This document shows, piece after piece, positions 53,062 through 62,450 of a stretch of 64,000 nt of DNA (position 1 is the first letter of the stretch; each line of letters starts with the position of its first letter). Where the stretch lies: positions 50,942 through 114,941 of the forward strand of contig NZ_QAJR01000012.1 in NCBI RefSeq assembly GCF_003852545.1, written 5' to 3'. The notes under the pieces are model-generated. The model did no database searches and was not told the DNA's origin. It saw nothing but the letters and a program-made list of their open reading frames with translations. A program made the translations under genes and the position numbers. The DNA is from Acidovorax sp. FJL06 (GTDB taxonomy: Bacteria > Pseudomonadota > Gammaproteobacteria > Burkholderiales > Burkholderiaceae_C).

Positions 53062-56000
53062 GAGGGCTCTCCGGCTTTGGGGGGGCTGCTGTTGCGGGGC
53101 GTGGCGTCGGTGGCGGGGCTGGCCTCGCGGCCTCGGCGTGCCACGCGCACCACGCGGGGGTCGGCCCAGGTGCCGTCCACGCGGAACTCCTGCGTGGCGG
53201 CCTCGATGAGCGGCCCGCGCAGGAACACCTGGGCCAGGAAACTGCCCAGGCCGATCACGGGGTTAATGGCCGTGGCCACTAGCGAGGCCGTCATGGCATT
53301 GATCTCGGGCACCACCACCACGCGCAGGTCCTGGGTTTCGTGGTCGATGTCGGCGTGGCCTTCCATCAGCACGGCCGCATTCACGCCCTTCATCTGCAGG
53401 TTGTTGGTGGTGGCCACGCCGCGCTCGATGCGCAGGTCGCCGCGCACGAAGTCGAACGCAAAGCCCTCGCTGAACACATCGCGGAAGTCCAGCGTCAGGC
53501 GGCGCGGCAGCGACTGCAGGCTCAGCACGCCCAGCAGCTTGGCCAGTCCCGGGTCGGCCTTGAGGAACTGGCCGGACTCGACGTTGAGGTTGATCTGCCC
53601 GCTCATGCTGCGGTAGTCGGGGCTGAACGGGGCGCCGATCCAGGCCACCTGCCCTTCCATGCGGCCCTTGCCGCGCCGCACCACATTGGCCATGCCCATG
53701 CGGGTCAGCAGGTCCCCCGAGTCGCGGATGTCGAGCTTGAAGCTCAGCACGGTGCGCCGCTCGGCCGAGCGGGCGCTGGCGGCCGCTGCATTCAGCACGG
53801 CCCAGTTGCCGCTGGCCGTGAGGCTGGCCTCGGGGGCGGTGATGTTGAACTTGGCGAGGCGCCATTCGCGCTGGGCGCCCTCGCCGCCCCGGTTCTGTGC
53901 CTCGATCTCCACGTGCCCCAGGCGCTTGCCGCGCAGCTCGAACTCGTCCACCACGATGTCGAGGGCCGGCAGGGCACCGGGCTGTTCGTTGAGCAGCTCT
54001 TCGACCTGGGCCACATCGCTTTGGGGCAGGCTCGCGCGCGACAGGCGGGCATATACGCGGCCGTTGGCGGCGTCGGGCGAGCCGGGCGGGCGGTATTCGA
54101 GGTAGCCGTTGAGTTCGGTGGCGTCGAGGTTGGCGCGCCAGGTGGTGCCCTCGCGCAGGGCGCCCGCCACCACGTTGTGCAGGGTGCGGCCCTGCAGGGT
54201 CAGCTCGCGCGCACGCAATGCCAGGGTGGTGGGCAGGTAGTCCTGCGCCATGGCGGGTCCGGCGGGGGGGGCTGCGGGGCTGGCCGTGCGGGTGGGGGCT
54301 TCGGCTGCGGTGGCCTGTGCGAGCACATCCTCCCAGGCATCCACATCCACCTTGCCCTGGCTGATGTTGGCGGCCACGCCCTGCGCCGGCAGCGGGGCGG
54401 ATTCGCCGTTGCTCAGCCCCAGTCCAATGGCGCCGCGCAGCACGCGGGGCTGGGGGCCGCTGAGGTCGCGCAGGTAGGTGGCCGAGCCCAGGGCGCCCAG
54501 GTCCAGCGTGATCTGGTCGCGCAGCGGTGGCGGGCTGCTGCCATTGCCGTTGTTGCTGCCGTTGGCGGCCAGGCCGGTGAGCGATTCGCGCGCCACCTGG
54601 GTCTCGAAGCGCAGCGGCAGGCTGCTGTCGGCGGCTTTGCCCAGCGGGGGCGGCAGCGCCAGCGCCAGGCCCTGCAGCGTGGTGCTGACCTGCAGCTCGG
54701 GCACGCCCCGGCGGAACGCCAGGGCCAGGGTGTAGGGGGTGCTGCCGGTGGCGCGGCGCGCCAGCTGCGACAGCATGCCCAGCTGGGGCGTCTGCTGCAG
54801 TCCCTCGGCGGTGGCGGTGCCCTGGGCGCGCACCTGCACGGCCGATTCGGTGGCCGGGGCGTTGGGGCCCAGCGCCCGCATGCCGCCTTCGAGCCGCACA
54901 TTGCCGCCCAGCGCCTGGGCCTGCACGTTGGACAGCGCAAACCCGGTTTCGCTGAACTGCACGGCGCCCCGCACCCGGCTCAGCGCGGGCGTGTCGGGCG
55001 TGATGCGCAGTTCGTTGCCCGCCAGCGTGACGCTGCCCTGCACCTTGGACTTGTGGATGTCGCTGATGGGCAGGGCCAGGCGCAGCTGGAAGTCGGCATT
55101 GCCGGTGCCGCTGGCCTGGTCGAGGGCGTTGCCGGTCATGCGCCCCAGCGGGGAGGTGGCCATGAGCGTGAGCAGCTCGGCCAGCGGGCCGCGGGCGTCG
55201 GCGTTCACGCCCACCACGGTGTGCGCCAGGTCGGGGATCTTGGCGTCCACCTTGGACAGCCGCAGGCCCTTGCTGCCCGCAAAGCCGCCACTGGCACCAC
55301 GCACCTGCATGGACGAGCGCTCGAAGATCAGCTCGCCGCCCAGGTCCGTCAGCGCGGGCCAGGGCAAGGTGCCTGCAGGCTGTAGCGAGGGGGGCACATA
55401 GGCATAGGTCACGCCCTTGACGCGCGCCGCGATGCGGAATTCGCCCAGTTTGGGGTCGTTGAACGGCAGGTCGTGCAGGTCGCCCTTGACGCGGAACTGC
55501 ACGTTGCTGGCGCTGCCCGCCACCACGGCGTCGCGCACATAGTGGCGCGACTCGGCGGGGATGGACAGGGGCAGGTAGCGGTGCACGCGCGTGCCATCGG
55601 CGCGGTTCAGCGCGCCGGTGAGGTCCAGCACCCCCGGAAAACGCGATTTGTGGGGCGCCTTGCTGGCATCGCTGGTGTGCCAGGTGGCGCGGGCTTCGCC
55701 CTGGGCGTCGGCGTTGGCGAACTGCACATCGTTGGCCTGCACGGCGATGCGGCCGCCTTCGATCTGCCAGCGCAGGTCGGCGCTGAGCCGGTCCAGCGGC
55801 AGCACCGGGTCTTCAAACACGCCCGGCAGCACCAGCGCCCCGGAGGCCATGGTGAGCGCCGCCTTGCCGCCGGCCTGGGTCATGTCGATGTCCACCGTGG
55901 CGCCGCGCAGGCCCAGGTGGGTGGGCGCGGTGTTGGTGGGGGCCCCGGCCAGCGCCAGGCCCCGGATGCGGCCCTTGACCTGGTACTGCTGCAGGGCATC

Positions 56001-57224
56001 CAGGGGGCCTTTCCAGGTGGCCTGGATGTCATCGACCAGGCCCTCCGGGGTGTAGGTGCGCACGGCGTCGTGGGCCGTGGCCCCGAGGGGCAGGCGGCTG
56101 GCGATCTGCGCCAGCGCCGCCAGGTCCAGGCGGTCGGCGCGGAACTCGCCCTGCTCCGGGGCCTTGCCCGTGGCCGCTGTGTGGATGAGCCGCAGGTTCC
56201 CGCCGGGCCAGGTCAGGCCGTCATTGGTCTGGAACTGCAGGCCCTGGGTGGAGAACTCGAAGCCGCCGTTCAGCCGCCGTGCGCCCAGGCGCCCCTGGAT
56301 GGAGGGCAGCACCAGCGCCTGCAGGTCGGGGCTGAGGGTGGTGTTCACGTCGGCCAGCGCCAGGTCGGCCGTGCCGCCCACCAACTGGCCGCTGCGCACA
56401 TCGGCCCAGGCGCGCAGCGCACCACGGCCCTGCGCCACCGCAATGCCTATGTCGGCATGGTGGTGCAGTTGCGAGACATCGACGCGTGTGAAATCGGCAA
56501 ACACCTGGCCGTTCCAGTGTTTCCAGTTGCCGTCGCGGGCGCGCAGCAGCGGAGCGCGGAACAGGCCCACCACCGAAAAGCGGTCGCCCCAGGCCGGTGG
56601 CGGGGTGGCGTCCAGGCGCATGTGGTGGTGCCAGTTGCCGTTGCGCAGCACCAGGTTGACCTTTTCCAGCGCCAGTTCGGGGGCGCCGCGCTGCTCGTCG
56701 GTCCAGCGCACGGTGCCTCCCTGGATGAACACCTCGCCCTGTGAGAAAAGCCAGTCGGCCGCATCGTTGTTGTCGCCCTGGTGCTGGGCAAATTCGAGCC
56801 CCGCCACATAGATGCGGCCATCGGTGGCGCGGCGCACGTCCAGCTCCGGCCCCTCGACATACAGCTGCTCGAACCCGCCCTTGAGCAGCGAGCGGGGCGA
56901 CAGGGCCACCACCACCCGGGGCAGGTGCAGGGCCGAGCGGCCCGAGGCGTCCAGCAGTGCCACGTCCGACAGCTCTATCGACGGCACCAGCCCCGTGGTG
57001 CGGGCCTCGATGGCGCCGATCTGGACGGGAACCCCCAGAGCCCGTGCGGCATGCGCCTCCAGCTGTGGGCGAAAGTCCCCGATTCGCGGCACAATCCAGC
57101 CATGAAGGGCCCCCCATGCGATGGTCAGCAGCAGCCAGAAGGCCAGCAGCAAGCCCAGTGACCACCGCGCAAAACCTGCCACTATCTTGAGCAGGCGTGA
57201 GGGGTGCGTGGTGGGATCGATCAT
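53058..57224 (-). CDS. YhdP family (TIGR02099) large envelope protein
   Basis: 1388 residues. One N-terminal helix (about 20-48; WSLGLLLAFWLLLTIAWGAL) anchors a very long beta-rich periplasmic part with many AsmA-like segments; the last third (TRMGMANVVRRGKGRMEGQV, then LNVESGQFLKADPG, and LGSFLAQVFLRGPLIEAA) is the conserved C-terminal AsmA-like part. YhdP-type proteins are thought to carry phospholipids between the inner and outer membrane. The start is set at MIDPTTHPSRLLK. The stop overlaps the amidase start. A divergent promoter region of 98 bases separates it from glnE. Confidence 0.9.
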   Translation of the reverse strand: MIDPTTHPSRLLKIVAGFARWSLGLLLAFWLLLTIAWGALHGWIVPRIGDFRPQLEAHAARALGVPVQIGAIEARTTGLVPSIELSDVALLDASGRSALHLPRVVVALSPRSLLKGGFEQLYVEGPELDVRRATDGRIYVAGLEFAQHQGDNNDAADWLFSQGEVFIQGGTVRWTDEQRGAPELALEKVNLVLRNGNWHHHMRLDATPPPAWGDRFSVVGLFRAPLLRARDGNWKHWNGQVFADFTRVDVSQLHHHADIGIAVAQGRGALRAWADVRSGQLVGGTADLALADVNTTLSPDLQALVLPSIQGRLGARRLNGGFEFSTQGLQFQTNDGLTWPGGNLRLIHTAATGKAPEQGEFRADRLDLAALAQIASRLPLGATAHDAVRTYTPEGLVDDIQATWKGPLDALQQYQVKGRIRGLALAGAPTNTAPTHLGLRGATVDIDMTQAGGKAALTMASGALVLPGVFEDPVLPLDRLSADLRWQIEGGRIAVQANDVQFANADAQGEARATWHTSDASKAPHKSRFPGVLDLTGALNRADGTRVHRYLPLSIPAESRHYVRDAVVAGSASNVQFRVKGDLHDLPFNDPKLGEFRIAARVKGVTYAYVPPSLQPAGTLPWPALTDLGGELIFERSSMQVRGASGGFAGSKGLRLSKVDAKIPDLAHTVVGVNADARGPLAELLTLMATSPLGRMTGNALDQASGTGNADFQLRLALPISDIHKSKVQGSVTLAGNELRITPDTPALSRVRGAVQFSETGFALSNVQAQALGGNVRLEGGMRALGPNAPATESAVQVRAQGTATAEGLQQTPQLGMLSQLARRATGSTPYTLALAFRRGVPELQVSTTLQGLALALPPPLGKAADSSLPLRFETQVARESLTGLAANGSNNGNGSSPPPLRDQITLDLGALGSATYLRDLSGPQPRVLRGAIGLGLSNGESAPLPAQGVAANISQGKVDVDAWEDVLAQATAAEAPTRTASPAAPPAGPAMAQDYLPTTLALRARELTLQGRTLHNVVAGALREGTTWRANLDATELNGYLEYRPPGSPDAANGRVYARLSRASLPQSDVAQVEELLNEQPGALPALDIVVDEFELRGKRLGHVEIEAQNRGGEGAQREWRLAKFNITAPEASLTASGNWAVLNAAAASARSAERRTVLSFKLDIRDSGDLLTRMGMANVVRRGKGRMEGQVAWIGAPFSPDYRSMSGQINLNVESGQFLKADPGLAKLLGVLSLQSLPRRLTLDFRDVFSEGFAFDFVRGDLRIERGVATTNNLQMKGVNAAVLMEGHADIDHETQDLRVVVVPEINAMTASLVATAINPVIGLGSFLAQVFLRGPLIEAATQEFRVDGTWADPRVVRVARRGREASPATDATPRNSSPPKAGEPS

Positions 57225-57322
57225 GGTGGGATTGAATGTGGCAGGAATTATGACCCGCAGGCCTCGCGCGGGTTCACTACAAACCAGTGTTCTTATGGAT
57301 GCAGCCTTGGGCTGTGGCTGCC

Positions 57323-60079
57323 ATGACCGCACCGTCCTCTGACCCCCGTTGCAACCCGCCCTTCCCCGAGGGGCCGCTGGCCGAGCACTCGCGCTTCTAC
57401 CAGCGCCTGCACCGCCGCTACGCGAACGACCTGGCCCTGCTGCCCCCGGGCACCCCGGTGCTGGCCACCATGGAGCAAGCCTACGACGCACTGCGGGCCC
57501 GGGGCTGTGACACCGGCACCGCTCTGCGCATGCTGCGCCAGCTGGTCATGGAGCGGCTGATCCAGCTCGATTGCGAGGCCCAGGCGCCGCTGGGCGACAT
57601 CACCCGCGCCGTGACCGAGCTGGCCGAGCTGGCCCTGGACCGCGCCTGCGCCCAGGCGCGCCGCGAGCTGGACGAGCGCCACGGCGCACCCTGCGGGCCG
57701 CAGGGGCAGCCCGTGCAGCTCTGGATCATCGGCATGGGCAAGCTGGGCGCGCGCGAGCTGAACGTGTCCAGCGACATCGACCTGATCTACGTGTACGAAC
57801 ACGACGGCGAAACGGCGGGTATGCCCGATGGCCGGGGCCGCATCTCCAACCACGAGTACTTTGCGCGCGCCGTCAAGGCCATCTACAGCCTGGTGGGCGA
57901 CACCACCGAACACGGCTTTGTGTTCCGCGTGGACCTGGCGCTGCGGCCCAACGGCAACTCGGGCCCGGCCTCGGTGTCGCTGGCGGCGCTGGAGGAATAC
58001 CTGCAGATCCAGGGCCGCGAATGGGAGCGCTTTGCCTGGCTCAAGAGCCGGGTGGTGGCGCCGCGCGACAGCATTGGCCGCCCCGAGGTGCAGGCGCTGC
58101 GGGGTGTGGTGCTGCCCTTTGTGTTCCGCCGATACCTCGACTACAGCGTGTTCGATGCGCTGCGCTCCCTGCACAGCCAGATCCGCGACCACGCCGCCAA
58201 GCGCAGCGCGGGCCACCCGGAGCGCGCCAACGATGTGAAGCTCTCGCGCGGCGGCATCCGCGAGATCGAATTCACCGTGCAGCTGCTGCAGGTGGTGCGT
58301 GGTGGGCAGTTCCCCGAGCTGCGCCGCCGCCCCACGCTCGACGCCCTGCGGCGGCTTGCCCATGCAGGCCTCATGCCGAAGGCAACGGCCGATGCACTGG
58401 CGCAGGCCTATGTGTTCCTGCGCCGGGTGGAGCACCGCATCCAGTACCTGGACGACCAGCAGACCCATGTGCTGCCCACGCGCGACGACGACCTGGCCTG
58501 GATCGCCCAGACCCTGGGCTTCAAGGACTGCTGCGCGTTTTTGCACGAGCTGGACGCCCACCGCGAACTGGTGGCGCAGGAGTTCGACACCCTGCTCGGC
58601 GGCGCGGGCAAAAAGCAATGCAACGGGGGCGGCTGCGGCGGGCCCCGTGCCGCCGCGCCCCCCCCGCCCGAGCTGGAGGCCCTGCTGGAGCAACTGCCCC
58701 CCGGCTTTCGCGAGCGCGTGGCCGAATGGCGCAGCCACCCGCGTGTGGAAGGCCTGCGTGATGAGGCGCGCGCACGCCTGTTCCGCCTGGTGCAGCGCAC
58801 CGCACAGTGGCTCAAAGAGGGCCGTGTGACCGAAGAAGCCGCGCTGCGCCTGGCCAACTGGCTCGAACCCCTGCTGCGCCGTGAGAGCTATCTGGCGCTG
58901 CTGCTGGAGCGCCCCTCGGTGCACGAGCAGTTGCTGCACCTGCTGGGCGCCGCCAAATGGCCCGCGCGCTACCTGCTGCAGCACCCCGGCGTGATCGACG
59001 AGCTGGTGGGTGACCACCTGCTGTCCGAGCGGTTTGTGGTGGCCGACTTCGAGCGCGAGCTGGGCATGCGCCTGGCCTCGCTGCGCTCCACGGGCGAGGA
59101 CGACGACGAAACCCTGCTCAACCTGCTGCGCCGCGCCCAGCATGCCGAAACCTTCCGCACCCTGGCGCGCGACGTGGAACGCCGCATCACCGTCGAGCAG
59201 GTGGCCGACGACCTCAGCGCCCTGGCCGACAGCGTGCTGCGCATCACCAGCCAGTGGTGCTGGAGCCGCCTCAAGAACCGCCACCGCGACGAACCCCAGT
59301 TCGCCATCATTGGCTACGGCAAGCTGGGCGGCAAGGAGCTGGGCTACGGCAGCGACCTCGACATCGTGTTTGTGTTCGACGACGACGACGAGCGCGCGCC
59401 TGAGGTCTATGCGGCCTTTGTGCGCAAGCTCATCAACTGGCTCACGGTGAAGACGGGTGAGGGCGATCTGTACGAGATCGACACCGCCCTGCGGCCCAAC
59501 GGCAATTCGGGCCTGCTGGTGACCAGCTTCGAGGCCTATGCCAACTACCAGCAGCAGCGCGGCAGCAACACCGCCTGGACCTGGGAGCACCAGGCCATGA
59601 CACGCGCGCGCTTTGTGATGGGCAGCGCCGCCCTGCAGGTGCGCTTTGATGCGGTGCGCGAAGCCGTGATCACCTCCACCCGCGACCCGCTGGCCTTGCA
59701 GGGCGAGATCGTGACCATGCGCGAGCGCGTGCGCTCGGCCCACCCCACGCCCGCCGGCCGCTTCGACGTGAAGCACAGCGTGGGGGGCATGGTGGACGCC
59801 GAGTTCGCCGTGCAGTACCTGGTGCTGTCGCAGTCGGCTGCCCACCCCGAGCTGCGCGGCAATGTGGGCAACATCGCGCTGCTGCAGCGTGCCGAGCAGG
59901 TGGGCCTGCTGCCCGCCGGTGTGGGCGTGGCAGCCGCCGATGCGTACCGCGAGCTGCGCCGCGTGCAGCACGTGGCACGCCTGGACGAAGCCCCCATCCA
60001 TGTCACACCGCCCGCCCTGCAGGCCGAACGCGATGCCGTGCTGGCACTGTGGCGGGCCGTGTTTGGTGCAGGGGCGTAG
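57323..60079 (+). CDS. glnE: glutamine synthetase adenylyltransferase/adenylyl-removing enzyme
   Basis: 918 residues from ATG at 57323 (an ATG at 57299 is possible). Two nucleotidyltransferase cores are seen: GMGKLGARELNVSSDIDLIY (about residue 140-155) for adenylyl removal, and GYGKLGGKELGYGSDLDIVF (about 665-680) for adenylylation. Both have the downstream D(L/T)ALRPNGNSG motif. It adjusts glutamine synthetase activity by reversible AMP addition, under PII control. Between the two domains, near residues 426-455, lies a Gly/Cys then Pro-rich insert (KKQCNGGGCGG, APPPPELE) that I do not know from other GlnE proteins. Confidence 0.96.
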   Translation: MTAPSSDPRCNPPFPEGPLAEHSRFYQRLHRRYANDLALLPPGTPVLATMEQAYDALRARGCDTGTALRMLRQLVMERLIQLDCEAQAPLGDITRAVTELAELALDRACAQARRELDERHGAPCGPQGQPVQLWIIGMGKLGARELNVSSDIDLIYVYEHDGETAGMPDGRGRISNHEYFARAVKAIYSLVGDTTEHGFVFRVDLALRPNGNSGPASVSLAALEEYLQIQGREWERFAWLKSRVVAPRDSIGRPEVQALRGVVLPFVFRRYLDYSVFDALRSLHSQIRDHAAKRSAGHPERANDVKLSRGGIREIEFTVQLLQVVRGGQFPELRRRPTLDALRRLAHAGLMPKATADALAQAYVFLRRVEHRIQYLDDQQTHVLPTRDDDLAWIAQTLGFKDCCAFLHELDAHRELVAQEFDTLLGGAGKKQCNGGGCGGPRAAAPPPPELEALLEQLPPGFRERVAEWRSHPRVEGLRDEARARLFRLVQRTAQWLKEGRVTEEAALRLANWLEPLLRRESYLALLLERPSVHEQLLHLLGAAKWPARYLLQHPGVIDELVGDHLLSERFVVADFERELGMRLASLRSTGEDDDETLLNLLRRAQHAETFRTLARDVERRITVEQVADDLSALADSVLRITSQWCWSRLKNRHRDEPQFAIIGYGKLGGKELGYGSDLDIVFVFDDDDERAPEVYAAFVRKLINWLTVKTGEGDLYEIDTALRPNGNSGLLVTSFEAYANYQQQRGSNTAWTWEHQAMTRARFVMGSAALQVRFDAVREAVITSTRDPLALQGEIVTMRERVRSAHPTPAGRFDVKHSVGGMVDAEFAVQYLVLSQSAAHPELRGNVGNIALLQRAEQVGLLPAGVGVAAADAYRELRRVQHVARLDEAPIHVTPPALQAERDAVLALWRAVFGAGA

Positions 60080-60174
60080 CGCCCCGCGGGCCTGGGCGGG
60101 CCGCCAGCAGCGCCGTTGTGAAGGGTGACAAATGGTTGCACTTTGGTGGGGGTTCCGCCTTCTGAAAATCCGCT

Positions 60175-60196
60175 AATTCAAACAACTGTTTGAATT
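60175..60196. promoter_or_regulatory. candidate operator of the TetR regulator
   Basis: AATTCAAAC (60175-60183) and GTTTGAATT (60188-60196) form a perfect 9-bp inverted repeat around AACT, just 22 bases before the tetR start. AT-rich symmetry in an otherwise GC-rich region makes it a likely repressor site for the tetR-RND operon. Confidence 0.75.
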
Positions 60197-60217
60197 CTGG
60201 TGGTTTAATCCGGGGCC

Positions 60218-60949
60218 ATGAGTTCCGGTGCCCTTTCCATTCCTGCCGCTGCCCAGCGCACGGCCCGCAGCGACGGCGAAGACACGCGCGCACGCCTGCT
60301 GCAGGCCGCGCTGCAGCTCTTTTCCGAAAAGGGCTTTGCCCAGACCTCGGTGCGCGCCATCGCCCAGGCGGCGGGCACCAATGTGGCGGCCATTGCCTAC
60401 CACTTTGGCGACAAGGCCCAGCTCTACACCGCCACGTTCTATGAGCCCTTTGGCAGCAGCAGCGAACTGATCCCGGTGTTCGCCGATCCGGCGCTGGACC
60501 TGCCGTGCGCGCTGCAGCGTTATTTCGCGGGCTTCCTGGAGCCCCTCAAGCACGACGACCTGGTGACACAGTCGCTGCGCCTGCATGTGCGCGAGCTGCT
60601 GGAGCCGACCCATGTCTGGCCCGAACTCATCGAACGCGAGTGCCGCGCGCCCCACATGGCCCTCATCCAGGTCCTGTGCCGGCACATGGGCGTGCCGGCG
60701 GTGGACGACGACATGCACCGCCTCGCCTTCTCCCTGGCGGGTCTGATCATGCAGCTGTGGACGCAGCGCGACCCCCTGCAGGCCATTGCCCCCCAGCTGG
60801 CGACAGCGGCGGCGGTGGACCAGTGGGTGGAGCGGCTCACCGGCTATGCCCTGGGCATGGTGCAAGGGGAAATCATCCGGCGGCAGGCCACACAAGGGCC
60901 CGCGCGCCGCGCTTCCAGGACTTCGTACCAGAAGGAATCCAACGCATGA
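60218..60949 (+). CDS. TetR family regulator (CecR/DUF1956 type)
   Basis: 243 residues. The N-terminal helix-turn-helix (about 24-70) reads LLQAALQLFSEKGFAQTSVR, then AQAAGTNVAAIAYHFGDKAQ. The C-terminal part (about 110-225) has the long helices of DUF1956 regulators such as E. coli CecR/YbiH. Its stop overlaps the start of the outer membrane channel gene (ATGA), so it is the first gene of the RND operon. It presumably represses this operon through the palindrome just upstream and is released by a pump substrate. Confidence 0.95.
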   Translation: MSSGALSIPAAAQRTARSDGEDTRARLLQAALQLFSEKGFAQTSVRAIAQAAGTNVAAIAYHFGDKAQLYTATFYEPFGSSSELIPVFADPALDLPCALQRYFAGFLEPLKHDDLVTQSLRLHVRELLEPTHVWPELIERECRAPHMALIQVLCRHMGVPAVDDDMHRLAFSLAGLIMQLWTQRDPLQAIAPQLATAAAVDQWVERLTGYALGMVQGEIIRRQATQGPARRASRTSYQKESNA

Positions 60950-62394
60950 CATTGAGCACTACCGTGAGTACGACCCGATGGGCCTGGGCCGTTGTGTTGC
61001 CCCTGGCCCTGGGCGCCTGCGCGACCACTGCACCGCCTGCCCAGGTGCCTGCGGCCCCACCCGTGGCCTGGCAGGCCCCGCTGCCGCACCAGGGCTCGCT
61101 GGGCGACATGGCCCGGTGGTGGACCCAACTCGGCGACCCGCTGCTGGTCGAGCTGATCGACGCCGCCCAGGCCGTGAGCCCGGGCATGGCCCAGGCCCAG
61201 GCACGCCTGGTGCAGGCCCGCGCCACGCAGGTCAGCAGCCGCGCCGCGCTGCTGCCGTCGCTGGACGCGCAGGCCAGCGCCAGCCGGGGCGTGAATGAGC
61301 AGATCGGAGGCATTGCCACCACGGCGCAGGCCGGGCTGCAGGCGAGCTGGGAGCTGGACCTGTTTGGTGCCAACCGCGCCACCAGGACCGCCGCCGAGGA
61401 GCGGCTGGCGGGCGCACAGGCCTTGTGGCACGAGGCGCGTGTGAGCGTGGCGGCCGAGGTGGCGCAGCAGACCAGCAGCCTGCGCACCTGCCTGGCGCAG
61501 CTGCAGGTGGCCGAGCGCGATGCGCAGTCGCGCGGCGAGACCTCGCGCCTGTCCGGCTTGAGTGAGCGCGCGGGCTTCACGGCGCCCGCCACGGCGGCCC
61601 TGGCGCGTGCCAGCGCCGCCGAGGCCCAGGCCCGCGTCTCGCAGCAGCGCATGCAGTGCGATGTGGAGGTGAAGGCGCTGGTGGCGCTCACGGGCTGGGA
61701 AGAACCCGCCCTGCGCGCGCGGCTGGCCACGCCGGTCGCTGCAGCGACCGACACGCTGTTTGCCATGGCCGCGCTGCCTGCGCAGGTGCTGGCCCAGCGC
61801 CCCGATGTCTACAACGCCGAGCGCGAGGTGGCTGCCGCCAGCGCCGAAGTGGGCAGCGCACAGGCGCAGCGCTACCCGCGCCTGTCGCTCAGTGGCTCGG
61901 TGGGCACGGCGTGGCTGCGCACGGGCGGCGCGACGACCGACTTCAACACCTGGACCATCGGCCCGCTGGCGCTGAGCGTGCCCTTGTTCGACGGCGGCCG
62001 GCGTGCGGCGCAAACCGACGCCGCGCAGGCGCGCTACGACGAGGCCGCCGCGCTGTACCGCGCCAAGGTGCGCCAGGCCGTGGGCGAGGTGGAGCAGGCG
62101 CTGGTGCGGCTGCAGAGCACGGCCGAGCGCAATGCGAGCGCGCGCACGGCGGCCGAGGGCTACCGCGCCTCGTTCGATGCGACCGAGGCGCGCTGGCGCG
62201 GCGGGCTGGCCAGCCTGGTCGAGCTGGAAGATGCCCGGCGCACCTCGCTCGCCGCCGAGAACGCGCTGGTCGCGCTGCAGCACGAACGCCAGGCCGCCTG
62301 GATTGCGCTGTACCGCGCAGCCGGCGGTGGATGGGACGGGCAAACAGCCATCGCCACGGCCACTCCCTCCGCTGCGGCCACCGCTGCACGCTGA
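60946..62394 (+). CDS. RND efflux outer membrane lipoprotein (NodT/OprM type)
   Basis: 482 residues. The lipobox LGAC puts the lipid anchor at Cys25. Outer membrane factor repeats are seen: GDPLLVELIDAAQAVSPGMA and later AQRPDVYNAEREVAAASAEV, QRYPRLSLSGSVG and SVPLFDGGRRAAQTDAAQAR. The protein would form the trimeric channel through the outer membrane for the pump encoded further downstream. It overlaps the tetR stop, with AAGGA upstream. A nested hairpin with TTTT lies in the 56-base gap to the adaptor gene. Confidence 0.95.
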   Translation: MTLSTTVSTTRWAWAVVLPLALGACATTAPPAQVPAAPPVAWQAPLPHQGSLGDMARWWTQLGDPLLVELIDAAQAVSPGMAQAQARLVQARATQVSSRAALLPSLDAQASASRGVNEQIGGIATTAQAGLQASWELDLFGANRATRTAAEERLAGAQALWHEARVSVAAEVAQQTSSLRTCLAQLQVAERDAQSRGETSRLSGLSERAGFTAPATAALARASAAEAQARVSQQRMQCDVEVKALVALTGWEEPALRARLATPVAAATDTLFAMAALPAQVLAQRPDVYNAEREVAAASAEVGSAQAQRYPRLSLSGSVGTAWLRTGGATTDFNTWTIGPLALSVPLFDGGRRAAQTDAAQARYDEAAALYRAKVRQAVGEVEQALVRLQSTAERNASARTAAEGYRASFDATEARWRGGLASLVELEDARRTSLAAENALVALQHERQAAWIALYRAAGGGWDGQTAIATATPSAAATAAR

Positions 62395-62404
62395 GTGAAA
62401 ACCA

Positions 62405-62437
62405 TGGAGGCAAGGCGGATCGCCGGCCTCCTTTTCC
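62405..62437 (+). terminator. intra-operon hairpin (possible attenuator)
   Basis: GGAGGC (62406-62411) pairs with GCCTCC (62426-62431), and inner GGCG (62414-62417) with CGCC (62421-62424). TTTT follows at 62432-62435. It lies between the channel gene stop and the adaptor gene start and could lower expression of the downstream genes. Confidence 0.55.
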
Positions 62438-62450
62438 TGACACCGACTGG

